Source of the DNA: Craterostigma plantagineum
Lineage: Eukaryota > Streptophyta > Magnoliopsida > Lamiales > Linderniaceae
DNA: 64,000 nt
NCBI GenBank assembly: GCA_027422505.1
Contig: JAPQWV010000005.1
Span: 15,382,001 to 15,446,000 of the forward strand
Reading direction: 5' to 3'
Made by a program: the position numbers and the translations under genes. Positions 1-10,656 of the stretch are shown here, one piece after another (the stretch's first letter is position 1; each line of letters starts with the position of its first letter). Under the pieces are notes generated by a model, which saw only the letters and a list, made by a program, of their open reading frames with translations, was not told the DNA's origin and did not search any database.

Positions 1-249
1 ATTTATACCAAGTTTGTTTGATATAAATACGTTTGTACACATTGAGCTTAATAGAGGAAGTTTTGAAAATTGATCCGAAAGGCTTGCAATTCAATTTCTA
101 GAGAGAGAAACAACAGTAACTTTCTCACTCTACTCGAATTCTCTCTCTCTCGTTCTTCATTAGAGTTTTTCGATCGAATCTTAGTGTCAATCGTTATCAC
201 ATCGAATTACTTAGAATTCATGCCTAGGATCATAGATCGTGGGACCTAA
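1..249. other. Unassigned sequence, possibly the 3' end of an element nested in the adjacent LTR
   Basis: This stretch has no counterpart in the homologous LTR at 5590-8477. Homology to that LTR starts abruptly at about 250. The segment carries CT-rich tracts (about 130-150) and ends in ...CCTAACA, which would fit the CA end of another LTR element inserted here. The base run after it (CGGCC) matches the uninterrupted LTR (CGACC) in four of five positions, as expected beside an insertion. The other end lies outside the window, so this is inference. Confidence 0.35.
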
Positions 250-993
250 CACGGCCTCTCCCTCTTTCTTTCTTTCCTTTCTCTCTTTTCCCTTTCTTTC
301 TCTTTCTCTCCTTCTTTCTCTCGGCCTCTCCACTCTTTCCTTTCCATTTTCCTTTGCCTTTATTTATCTTGGCTCCATATGGGTAGAGAGGTGTATTAGG
401 TGGTTTTTGGTCTTGTCTCCATACCACTATGAGGTGTATAATGACTTAGTTCTTTGTCCTCAAGTTCATGGAGGTGTATTAGGTATCCTTTCTTCCTTTC
501 TCCCTTTTCATCTCTCTCGCCATTTTTCCTTGTTTTCTTCTATTTGATTTGTTAATTCTTGTCTTGGTGTAGTAAGGTGTTGCATTAGGCTTGTTATTAT
601 TTTGTTTGTTTTATTTTGTTTACTTTTATTTTGTTTTGTTTTGTTTTGTTTCTTATTCCACTAATAATATACACTATGGACAAAAGGGTTAAATATATTA
701 AGTTGATGAGGTGTGAGGAGGCCCCTCTCAAATATTAATTTTCGGCCCTTATATATATATATTTATTATTTTATATTATTGGGCCAAAATTCCTAATCTT
801 TAATCTATCTCTCACACTTGGGCATTTATTCTTCATTTAGCCCATAATCATTTTCGGCCCCTTTTTAAATTTTTCGGGTTCAATTCTAAATTCTTGGCTC
901 GGCTCGAGAAGAAATCGGTGTATGTTCGAAAATCGTCTCCACACATTCCGAATATTACTAAAATAATCCCGTATAATTTTTGTGGGTATTACA
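250..993 (-). repeat. 3' LTR (truncated) of the Tekay-like element
   Basis: It matches 7717-8477 of the 5' LTR with scattered substitutions and small indels, including the pyrimidine-rich block, the T-rich TTTTG repeats and the terminal GGGTATTACA. About 2.1 kb of the LTR that should lie to the left is absent or displaced outside the window. The open frame of about 65 codons here, also seen at 7594-7890, is low-complexity K/R-rich sequence from the pyrimidine tract and is not a gene. Confidence 0.85.
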
Positions 994-1005
994 TCCTCCC
1001 CCCTT
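994..1005 (-). other. Polypurine tract of the Tekay-like element
   Basis: On the - strand the 12 bases AAGGGGGGAGGA sit directly before the LTR start TGTAATACCC. This is the expected position and composition of the plus-strand primer for reverse transcription. Confidence 0.85.
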
Positions 1006-1026
1006 ACAAGAATTTCGTCCCCAAAA

Positions 1027-1371
1027 TTACATCGAAAGAAATAAATTGGGGTAACGATTCTTCATGTCGTCCTCTCGTTCCCATGTGGCTTCTTCAATCG
1101 TCTGGTTTCGCCACAGCACCTTGACTAGCGGAATGTTCTTGTTCCGAAGTCGCTTTACTTCGTGCATTAGAATCTCTACCGGTTCTTCTTCGTAGCTCAG
1201 ATCCGGTTCGAGCTGTTGGAAAAGATATTCATTTTCCCCTACTCTCTTGAGTATTTTGAAAGGGCAATGTATCTCGGACTCAATTTGCCCTTTTTCCCGA
1301 ATCTCTTCACGCCTCTCATCGGGGATATCTTCAAGAATACCCAATCTTCTTCCGTGAATTCCAACGGCCTT
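1027..1371 (-). pseudogene. Chromodomain-like C-terminus of Ty3 integrase (broken)
   Basis: The - strand frame carries the sequence family seen at the end of chromoviral integrases, including VLWRNQ and EATWEREDDM, and ends in NRYPNLFLSM. This part is thought to guide insertion into chromatin. It is cut off from the integrase core by an in-frame stop at about 1372, which looks like a CGA to TGA change, followed by a change of frame within the linker. The readable part begins at about 1374. It would be the last segment of the pol polyprotein of an intact copy. Confidence 0.75.
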
Positions 1372-1373
1372 CA

Positions 1374-2563
1374 TTGTTGATCAGCGTAGCTCTTCTGACG
1401 ACTTTGGGCCGTTTGCATTCGTCCTCGAATCTTCGTAATCGCCTCTGTCATCTCTCGTATCATATCGGGGCCCAAAAGCGCTCGTTCGCCGATTTCGTCC
1501 CAATGTACCGAGGATCGGCAGTTTCGCCCATATAAAGCTTCGTATGGCGCCATCCCGATAGTAGCGTGGTAGCTGTTGTTGTACGAGAATTCGATCAACG
1601 GAAGATATTTACTCCAATTCCATTTGAAGTCTATAGTGCATGCTCGCAACATATCTTCAAGGGTTTGGATCGTTCGTTCGGATTGCCCATCGGTTTGTGG
1701 ATGATAGGCCGTGCTGAATGAGAGTTTTGTCCCCATCGCCTTTTGCAGACTCATCCAAAATCTTGATAAAAATCTCGTGTCACGATCCGAGACAATCGAG
1801 GATGGGATCCCGTAGAGTCGGACGATTTCTCGAATGTACAATTCGGCATACCGCTCCAGTGAAAAGGTCGAACTGATCGGGAAAAAATGAGCATATTTGG
1901 TTAAGCGATCCACAATTACCCATATGCCGTCGTGGCCTTTCACAGTTTTCGGCAAGCCAACAACAAAGTTCATCGTAATGTGATCCCATTTCCACTCAGG
2001 AATCGGCAAGGGATGTAGCATCCCTGCCGGCCTTTTGATGTTCTGCCTTTACTTGTTGACACGTCAGACATTGGCTCACAAATGTTGCAATATCGCGTTT
2101 TCATTCCCGACCACCAATACGTTTCTCGTAAATCCCGATACATCTTCGTCGCGCCTGGGTGTACCGAGTACGTAGTGGCATGTGCTTCCGTCATTATAGA
2201 TTGCCGGAGTGCTTGAATATCGGGAACATATAGACGATTCTGATATTGCAAACTCCCGTCTTCCTGAAACGTGAAGTCAGACGGAGTTTCAGTTGCCTGC
2301 TTGCTCGTCGTTTTTAGATAAAGCTCATCTTGCTCCTGGGCTTTCTTGATTTGCTCTAACAATGTCGGCTGAAGAGTCAATGCTACCATTCTGGCCTCGA
2401 TCTCACCAAAATTTATTACTTCTACTTCGAGGTTGTGGAGTTCCGTGTTCACCGCCTTTCGACTCAATGCGTTGGCGACTACGTTTGCTTTGCCTGGATG
2501 ATAGTTGATCACGCAATCATAGTCTTTAACGAGCTCCAACCAGCGTCGTTGCCTCATATTCAA
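1374..2563 (-). pseudogene. Integrase of the Tekay-like element (broken)
   Basis: Two - strand frames overlap. The upstream one (1970-2563) holds the end of RNase H and the integrase zinc-binding region, with histidines in TEAHATTYSVHPG and the cysteine pair in YCNIC. The downstream one (1371-2021) holds the DDE core. Its first Asp lies before FVVGLPKT region residues and a second in SDRDTRFLSRFW. The Glu is in YHPQTDGQSERT. Integrase joins element cDNA to host DNA in the nucleus. A frameshift at about 2000 separates the zinc region from the core, so no intact enzyme can be made. Confidence 0.85.
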
Positions 2564-3960
2564 CTACTTCTGGGTGAAGAAGTATTTCAGGCTCTTATGG
2601 TCGGTGTAGATCTCGCATCGTTCCCCGTAGAGATAATGACGCCAGATTTTTAGGGCGAACACAACTGATGCGAGTTTCAGATCATGCGTGGGGTAATTCT
2701 TCTCATACGGTTTCAATTGTCGGGAGGCATACGCAATTACCTTCCCGTTCTGCATCAGCACGCACCCCAAGCCAATCTTCGAGGCATCACTGTACACCGA
2801 AAAGCCTTCGGTACTGGAGGGAATCGTAAGAACATGAGCCGTTGTCAATCGTTTTTTCAACTCTTGGAAGCTTTGCTCGCATGCTTCCGTCCACTTGAAT
2901 GGGACGTTCTTCTTCGTCAGGTTCGTGAGTGTCGAGGAAATGCTGGAAAAATCCTTAATGAACTTTCGATAGTATGCAGCAAACCCGAGAAAGCTCCTGA
3001 CCTCCGTGGGAGTGGTTGGTCGTGGCCACTTACGGCTTCGATCTTGCTGGGGTCCACAGAAATCTCATTTCCGGAGACAGTGTGTCCCAGAAAGACCACT
3101 TGCGGGATCCAAAATTCACATTTCTTGAATTTGGCGTAGAGTTGCTTTTCTCGAAGAATTTCGAGAACCGTTCGTAGATGAACCTCGTGTTCCTCCTTCG
3201 TTTTAGAATAAACGAGGATATCATCTATAAAGACGATTACGATGTGGTCAAGGAAGTCATTGAAACCCGATGCATCATGTCCATAAATGCAGCTGGAGCG
3301 TCCGTCAACCCGAAGGGCATAACCAAAAACTCGTAATGGCCATACCCGTGTTGAACGCCGTTTTTGGGACGTCGGCTTCCCAAATCTTCAGCTGATGGTA
3401 ACCCGATCGCAAATCAATTTTGGAAAAGCTAGATGCTCCTTGCAGCTGATCTAACAGATCATCAATTCTGGGCAACGGGTATTTGTTTTTTATCGTCAGT
3501 TTATTCAGCTTTCAATAGTCGATGCAGAGTCTCATTAACCCGTCCTTCTTACGTACAAATAGGACCGGTGCTCCCCAAGGCGAGAAGTTGGGCTGAATAA
3601 ATCCTTTCTGCAGTAGCTCGTCAAGTTGCTCTTTTAACTCACGTAGTTCGCTTGGTGCTAAACGATATGGAGTCTTAGAGAACGGTGCTGCTCCTGGTGT
3701 TAGATCGATCGCGAATTAGAGGCCTCGATCAGGAGGTAGTCCCGGTAGATCGTCGGGAAATACATCGGGATACTCGTTCACTACCGGAACCTCTTCAAGC
3801 TTCGGTTGAGATTCTTCGGCCTTCACCGCGAAGACGAAGAAAGCTTCGCAACTCGAATTCAGAAGTCGTTTGGCTTTTAAGGCAGAAATTCGGTGAATTT
3901 TGCGCTTCTCCTTCGATCCCACAAACGTGAACATTTCGTCTTCAGGAATTTGGAAGGCCA
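2564..3960 (-). pseudogene. Reverse transcriptase and RNase H of the Tekay-like element (broken)
   Basis: RNase H (2564-2860) is readable, with [15 protein letters not shown] at its start and [11 protein letters not shown] near its end. Upstream the reverse transcriptase is spread over several frames. The catalytic box can be read as [10 protein letters not shown] near 3200-3235, and the LCIDY motif near 3515-3530 is followed at once by a TGA stop. The frames at 3030-3224 and 2917-3099 are fragments of the same domain in different registers. These enzymes copied element RNA into DNA in intact relatives. Several indels and CpG-type stops show long decay. Confidence 0.85.
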
Positions 3961-3981
3961 CCATCTTCTTCTGGCAATTGA

Positions 3982-5430
3982 TTATGGCCCCGTATCAATC
4001 CATCCCGAGATAACGTCGTAATAGTTCATCGGGATCACGATCAAATCTATGCTCAGATTCCTTCCTTCGATCGTCACCGCACATTTTTCCAACACTAGAT
4101 TAGTTCGAGTTGGATCCCCGTGTGGTAGAGTTACTACGTAGTTGTAGTCAGATAAGGTAGGAGAGATGCCTACCTTGGTCACATATTTGGCCGACACAAA
4201 CGAGTGCGTGGCTCCAGAATCAAACAGCACAGAAGTAGGCACGTCGTAAATTCGTAAAGTACCGGTCACTACTGCAGGATTTGCCTCTGCCTCTTCACTA
4301 GTTAATGTGAACACCCGTTCTGGAACCGGTGGTGGTAGCGCCTCCGCCCCTTCATTGGTCATCGCAAACACCTGAGCTGGAACCGGTGGCAGTCGTACAA
4401 GCACCTGAGTCGGGTTCCTGGGTTGGTCGCAGGCTCGTGCGTAATGTCCCTGTTTCCCGCAGAGATAGTAGACGACGTTGGGGTTGTATCCAACTCCAAA
4501 GCAGACACCGACGTGATTACGCCCACATTGTTGACACTGGGGTGCATTGTACGGAGGTTGGTTCGGAACGCCGGGTGGCCCCTGGTTCGGCCTTGGTCAC
4601 CAATTTGATGGTCCCGAGCGACCTCGTCGGTTAGGGCCTTTTCCGAATAATTGTCTCTCTCGGTCGCTCCCGCCTCCCTGTTGGTTCTCCATTCTCTTCC
4701 TCGCCTCCTGCGCCGCCATAATCTGCACCTCCGCCTGTTTTGCAATGATGGCCCGCTCGGCTACTTGAGAAAAAGGTACTCCCAGTGTGCCCGACATGCT
4801 CACATCACGGTAGATCTCGGGTTTGAGGCCCACCATGAATCGTTCCACTTTCAGCGCATCCGTGGCCACCATATGCGGGGCGAAACGTGATAATTCTTCA
4901 AACTTGCGGATGTATTCTGCCACCGTCGTTCTCTCCTGCCTCTAATTTATAACCGCATTCATCCGATGTGCCTGCTCGTGGGCTGAGAAGTATTTCTCGT
5001 AGCAGAGCTCTTTGAATCTTTCCCACGACATCACGGCCGGACCGTTCAGGATTTTGATGGTATCCCACCAAAATCGCCGCTTCCCCTTAGCATGGAAACT
5101 GCGCACAGCACTTGCTCATTCTTCGGTACCCGTCTGTAAACGAACATAACTTCGATGGTGCGGAGCCAGTCCTCAGCCATCGAAGGGTCGGTAGCTTGCT
5201 CGAAAGTAGGGGGATGTAATTTGCAAAATCGCTCCCCGATGATTTCCACACGTTTGGGCTGTGGAGATCAATTGCGTTCAGAAGAACTCTGTTTTTGAAG
5301 GAGTTCGCCAATCTGATCCGGTTCGGTAAGTTGCCGAATCGTCAAGTCTCGTTCATTCGTAGGGGACTCAGATCCGTCCCTACGGCTGGAATCTCCGCGG
5401 TGGTAGTTTCCTCGTCCTCTAACCATTTTC
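3982..5430 (-). pseudogene. Gag and aspartic protease of the Tekay-like element (broken)
   Basis: The protease active site is clear as LFDSGATHSFVS at about 4190-4230. Upstream are a CCHC-type zinc-knuckle region (about 4425-4540) and a gag core (4597-4923, MAEYIRKFEELSRFAPHM). Further 5' gag pieces lie at 5046-5249, containing FCKLHPPTFEQA. The likely start is the ATG read leftwards from about 5428, in a basic, RG-rich N-terminus. A TGA interrupts gag near 5268 and frames change at about 5050 and 4930. In the main knuckle the first Cys appears lost (VYYLCGKQGHYARAC), so even that motif is damaged. Confidence 0.82.
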
Positions 5431-5575
5431 TTAATTGTCTACAGCCACATAGCACAGAGAAGCACACAATTATTAACATATAATTATATAAGAATATAAA
5501 ACTTACAGGCATGGGCTGATCCTCCAGGCTTTTGAGCGGCAATACATGGACAGTCTACAGAACCTAAAACCTAGC

Positions 5576-5587
5576 GCTCTGATACCA
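5576..5587 (-). other. Primer-binding site complementary to initiator tRNA-Met
   Basis: On the - strand TGGTATCAGAGC begins two bases after the end of the 5' LTR. This matches the 3' end of initiator methionine tRNA, the usual primer for plant chromoviruses, and fixes both the orientation of the element and the LTR boundary at 5590. Confidence 0.9.
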
Positions 5588-5589
5588 CC

Positions 5590-8477
5590 TGTAGCGACCC
5601 GACTCCCTAAACTACGTATTTAGGCGGGTTTACGCAGCGAAAACAGTGAAAAGCCCATTTAATAAAAACTTTTTAAAACCTAATAATATTTATGTACTGG
5701 GCCGAAGCCCCAAAGTCTAAACCCGAAAATATAAAATGTTTAACAACACACTTTTATTTATTGGGCCGAAACCCAAAGAGTAAAAACATGAAACATAATT
5801 TAAAACACTCCACAGGTCACGTCCCATGTACTGCGCCGCCCTCAAAAGTCCGTGGAGTCACCGCCATCAGCCGTTTAGTCGTGACGTTTTCCAACGTCCG
5901 ACTCGTTCGTACCTACACACGTAACACTGAGCTTTTGCCCAGTAGATGAAAATATGCAAGAATGCAAGTGCTCTCACTCGACTCCCATCCCGACACATCT
6001 CACAAAATGCACGCTCGACTCTTTTCTCATATCTCATCTCATCTCAACTCATCTCATCACATCAGAGCCCGAGGCTTAGGACTAAAGGCAACACGCACGC
6101 AGGGGTCAGTAGCTCGGGGGGCCCACTCCCCACAAGGGTCAGTAGCTCGGGAGGCCCACTCCCCACATCTCAATCATATAGTGCGCCTTAGTCCTAACCT
6201 CACTACTCATACAATTCGACGAACATCACTCGGTCATAAACTACCCCACTCAACATCACTGTACGATATTACCGTGACTCTGCACGATCCTCTCCCCTCG
6301 TAACACGTGTATGCAAATGTCGTGCAAGTAAACAACACATAAAAATACAAATCTCTATATCACGTATCGGCCGAGATATCAGCTCGGCCCGATCCGAAAA
6401 CTATCGTACTCTAAATAATCGGGCCCAAAGCCCGCGTTCCGAATTACTCGGCCTGAAACCTTTCTCACCGAACTCTCCCTCCGAATTTCACTAAGGTTCC
6501 AAAATTTAAACCTTTTTACTCTAAGTCCCAAATTTTCAATATAATACTTAAATTCCTAATTTAAAAATATGTTTCCAAATTTCACCTTTAAAACCCCACA
6601 AACTCATCATTTTACTTTTAAGGACGCGAATTTTGAAAGTTTTAACTTAGAATTCGAAAATCTTTGAAAATTATAAAATGACCCGGTTATCCTCAAATTT
6701 ATTTAAGACCCGAAAATTTTTTCAAATTTAATCTGCCCCGGATATTAAAATTTCAGTATAAGTCCCGAAATTTTCAGAAATTACAAATTAGCCCGGATTT
6801 TTAAAATTTTTAGTTTAAGTCCCGAAATTTTCAGAAATTACAAATCTACCAGGATTTTTTAAATTTTCAGAAATTTAAGATTTGCCCCTAAACTTTCCAA
6901 AAATTACAATTAACCCCAGCAGAATATTTTTAATATTTATTTAACTCATCGGAGATTCTGAAAATTGCACAAAGACCCCATTTGAATTTTTAATATTTAT
7001 TTAACTCCTTGGAGATTCTGAAAATTGCACAAAGAAGTCCTTGGCCGAGTTTTAAATATTTATTTAACTCTCCGAAAGTTCTGAAAATTGCAAAGAAGTC
7101 CCTGACCGAGTTTTAAATATTTATTTAGCTCTCCGAAAATTCTGAAATTGCGAAGAAGCTCCTGGCCGAGTTTTAAACATTTATTTAACTCTCCGAAAAT
7201 TCTCAAAATTGCAGAGAAGTCCCTGGCCGAGTTTTAAATATTTATTTTAGACCTTTGAATTTAAAAGAAACCCTAGAAAACCCTAATTTGCACTAATACT
7301 CAAATTGTCCAAATCTAATCAAAATCACCCTCGAAAATCCTACTTCTACTTTCCAAACCTAATATATTTCATCTCCCTAGATCACCCGAATTTTGGAGGG
7401 ATGGCCGAATTTAATTCTATGCATGGCCGAAATTTACATAAGCATATAACACGAAATTTATGCAAGAAAATTCACCTTGAGCACATAAACACGTATGGAT
7501 CAAAAGAACCGTGCATACGTAGAAATCACGAACTAAAACTATGTTTACGCATGTAGGTGATCTTCACCTACCTTACGTCCGTAGAAAGCTAAATCACGGG
7601 GTGTTTCCGTGTGATCCCGACCCGAGAGCTTCGATCCCGAGCTTCCGGAGATTTTTCTTCTTCTCCTTTCCTTCTTTCTCTCTTTTTCTTTCTCTCCCTT
7701 TCTCCCTCTCTCTCTCGACCTCTCCCTCTTTCTCTCCTTCTTTCTCTCTTTTTCCTTTCTTTCTCTTTCTCTCCTTCTTTCTCTCGGCCTCTCCACTCTT
7801 TCCTTTCCATTTTCCTTTGCCTTTATTTATCTTGGCTCCATATGGGTAGAGAGGTGTATTAGGTGGTTTTTGGTCTTGTCTCCATACCACTATGAGGTGT
7901 ATAATGACTTAGTTCTTTGTTCTCAAGTTCATGGAGGTGTATTAGGTATCCTTTCTTCCTTTCTCCCTTTTCATCTCTCTCGCCATCTTTCCTTGTTTTC
8001 TTCTATTTGATTTGTTAATTCTTGTCTTGGTGTAGTAAGGTGTTGCATTAGGTTTGTTATTATTTTGTTTGTTTTATTTGTTTACTTTTATTTTGTTTTG
8101 TTTTGTTTTGTTTCTTATTCCACTAATAATATACACTATGGACAAAAAAGGGTTAAATATATTAAGTTGATGAGGTGTGAGGAGGCCCCTCTCAATATTA
8201 ATTTTCGGCCCCTATATATATTATATATAATATATATATATATATATTTATTATTTTATATTATTGGGCCAAAATTCCTAATCTTTAATCTATCTCTCAC
8301 ACTTGGGCCTTTATTGTTCATTTAGCCCATAATCATTTTCGGGCCCTTTTTAAAATTTTCGGATTCAATTCTAAATTCTTAGCTCGGCTCGGGAAAAAAT
8401 CGGTGTATGTTCGAAAATCGACTCCACATTCCGAATATTATTAAAATAATCCTGTATAATTTTTGCGGGTATTACAG
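5590..8477 (-). repeat. 5' LTR (2.9 kb) of the Tekay-like element
   Basis: It begins TGTAGCGACCC and ends GGGTATTACA on the + strand, bounded by the primer-binding site on one side and non-element sequence (GTTGG) on the other. Two solo LTRs (19168-22105 and 24380-29338) share these terminal sequences and internal blocks such as TCCCATGTACTGCGCC. The LTR contains a ~60-bp tandem repeat (6915-7250), two near-identical GGGGTCAGTAGCTCGGG segments near 6100-6160, and a 150-bp pyrimidine tract around 7650-7800. No protein-coding gene is apparent. Confidence 0.88.
6915..7250. repeat. ~60-bp tandem repeat inside the 5' LTR, about six copies
   Basis: The block TATTTATTTAACTC recurs at about 6935, 6995, 7057, 7119, 7179 and 7240, each followed by a CCGAAAATTCTGAAAATTGC-type segment and a CCCTGGCCGAG segment. 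Copies differ by a few bases. The array lies wholly within the LTR. Confidence 0.8.
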
Positions 8478-9623
8478 TTGGTGCACCAACCGGTTATGAG
8501 ACTTTAGTTACTTTTTGATTTTTTTTATTTATTTCTCTTGTATCCTTTGTGAACAACCGGTTGTCCAGATTGTTGATAAACAAGTCTAATAGGAGTAGTT
8601 GATATACAGTTGGGTGTGGAGATTTAGTTGTAGATTTGTCTTTTATATTACGTTTGCGGACATCAGATGGGCCCAATATAATGGCCCCATTCGGAGCGGA
8701 AAAGGCGAGGGATGAAACGGTAATTTGATGATCTGCAACATATATTATCTTATTTGTATTTATTGTTCTCATATGCCGCTTGAACAGAGTTCGTCTCAAG
8801 GTGAAAATACACGCAGAGCCGATCTAGGATAGAATCATCCTTACTGTTGATTCCCAATCGTTGGTAAATTCATCTTGTTTTAGCAAATGCAATGAAGAAA
8901 TTTCGTAATTTTCTGTGTTTATGGTTCTTGATTCTATTTGATTCTGCCATCGCATCTTATTTTCTCGATCTATTTCTCCAAGATTTATATGTATAATTTG
9001 TCTGTGTTTATACGATGCAGTGTTTATACATCAGAATCTTTATAGATCTTGTGGAATTTATCTGATTTTTTGAAGTTACATTGACATGTTATTGTTATTT
9101 TGACCGCGTGACATTGTTCAGACGGTCTCGTAGATGCCGTTTTTAATTGCCCAAAAGGTGTTCGAAACATTTCCAGTTGTTCGTATTTTGACACTGAAAT
9201 GAATATTGATGTCCCTCGATGCGGAGATAAGATTTACCGTGTCTTTCGAAATGTTTATTCGTGGAGTTGCGTGCTGTTATTTCGGGGTGTTTATAAGCAT
9301 CCCGATCTATCAAGCACGAATTTATGTATACAGATATATGTATCTACAGCTGACATTGAAAATTCTGAACTTTAAACATGTGTCTAAGATAACTCGATCT
9401 TTCTTATCTCTATAGTTAGTGGGTGCTTCATCATGTTAGATTTCTTATGGATTCATACTGTCGTTTCACTTTATTTCTTCACTATAATCTTATTCTATAG
9501 ATTTTCGAGTCAAGTGAGGTGTTTTACTTTTACTGTACCTTCTCTGCACCGTTTTGAGTTTGGTTCTCATATGTTTCATCGTTCCTGCAGCTATATCGTT
9601 TTAAGAGTTTTTGGGAAACAAAG
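8478..9623 (+). promoter_or_regulatory. Upstream region, 5' leader and leader intron of the endosulfine gene
   Basis: The sequence between the retrotransposon and the ATG has no plausible protein gene. A leader exon seems to end at about 8860 (TCGTTG before GTAAATTC), and a leader intron of about 730 bp seems to end at the CAG at 9589-9591, 32 bases before the start codon. The LTR ends only about 1.1 kb upstream of the ATG, so promoter sequence must be short or include retrotransposon DNA. Exon borders here are inferred from splice-like sequences. Confidence 0.5.
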
Positions 9624-10393
9624 ATGTCGAGCACGGAGGAAGTGAAAGAGCAAACAGAGGTTGAAATGGAGGATGCTGACACGGCGATACCATCAACCAA
9701 AGACGAAGTATTTTGTACAGATATTTTGTCCTTTTGCAGTCTCTATGTGATTTTATCCACTCATTTATATTGTCTTTTGCAGGAGGAAGTTATTAAGAAG
9801 AAATATGGAGGCATAGTGCCCAGGAAACCACCGCTCATTTCTAAAGTAATCACTTGAGCTTCGTGCATTCGTTTGTTTATCATAATCATACAATTCTCAT
9901 CTGGCATGTTTATGAATATAGCAGGATCACGAACGTGCTTATTTTGATTCTGCTGATTGGGCTCTAGGAAAGGTACCAATTGAAATTTATGTTATTTTTC
10001 TTGTTCGAGAACTTAAAAAAGCATGATAGTTTTGTAAATCCGCTTGATATTCGATCCGTGTTTTGTGACTGTAGCAAGGAGTAAAGAAGCCAAAAGGACC
10101 ACTTGAGGCCCTCAGGCCAAAGTTGCAGGTAATTTAGATAAGTTAAGTTGTTTCTTGTGAAGATATTTCATTTACATACGTTTTTTATTTTCTATCTGCT
10201 ATCATCATAGCCAACGCAACAGCAAACAAGATACCGTAAGTCTCTTTGTGCGCCATCTGAAGGTGAAGAAGGTAAGCATATGATCAATTGGCCTATTCTT
10301 TTTTTTTTCTGATTCACTTTTATCAGTTGAAACTCATATCTTTGTCCAGATGGAACTAAGCTACAGCCGGAAAATATGAATGCTGAGGAATGA
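9624..10393 (+). CDS. Endosulfine/ARPP19-family protein phosphatase 2A regulator
   Basis: Six exons join into a 117-residue protein: 9624-9707, 9783-9845, 9925-9972, 10075-10128, 10211-10271 and 10350-10393. All introns have GT..AG borders and the frame stays open to a TGA. The signature of the endosulfine family, FDSADWALGKQ, is encoded at the exon 3-4 junction, preceded by a conserved KKYGG..PRKPPLISK segment. In animals the Ser of the equivalent FDSGDY box is phosphorylated by Greatwall kinase, which turns the protein into an inhibitor of PP2A-B55 during cell division. A similar role in plants is inference. The start was chosen because it opens an acidic N-terminus (MSSTEEVKEQTEVEMEDAD) that splices in frame. 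Length fits the family. No defect is seen. The protein should be cytosolic or nuclear, as no signal peptide or membrane segment is present. Confidence 0.9.
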
Positions 10394-10648
10394 GATATCT
10401 CTATAGCTCAGGATTTATGGTGCTCTACTGTTATGGCAATAATATTTGAAAAGCTTAATCAAATACATGGAAGGAAACAAAACATGTCTGTCATGAGACA
10501 TTGTAGCCGAGATCGCAGCATATGTTATGTTGAGATATTAAGTTATGTATGGGTGATGTCATTTTATATACTTATCTTTTGGATTGTTCTGTTAATGTAT
10601 ACCATAATATGATAAGATTTATATCAAAATATACAAGCGTATAGGTGG
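10394..10648 (+). other. 3' untranslated and downstream region of the endosulfine gene
   Basis: AT-rich sequence follows the stop codon without further coding potential. Candidate poly(A) signals are AT-rich runs near 10440-10620. The next feature is the hAT element whose left TSD begins at 10649. Confidence 0.5.
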
Positions 10649-10656
10649 GTTGAGGT

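Larger units (their letters stand above)
250..8477 (-). mobile_element. Degenerate Ty3/gypsy chromovirus (Tekay/Del-like) LTR retrotransposon
   Basis: On the - strand the order is 5' LTR (5590-8477), primer-binding site, gag, protease, reverse transcriptase, RNase H, integrase, chromodomain-like tail, polypurine tract, then a 3' LTR that is cut short at 250. LTR ends are TGTAATACCC...GCTACA on the - strand. The chromodomain-like C-terminus and long LTR are typical of the Tekay/Del clade. Every coding domain is broken by stops or frameshifts, so the copy is old and cannot encode its own proteins. The outer TSD cannot be tested because the left LTR is incomplete. Confidence 0.88.

Noticed and set aside
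7545..7890. Charged open frames in both directions in the pyrimidine tract
   Set aside because: They are K/R/E or S/F/L runs dictated by a CT-rich tract in an LTR, and the matching frame in the other LTR differs by indels.
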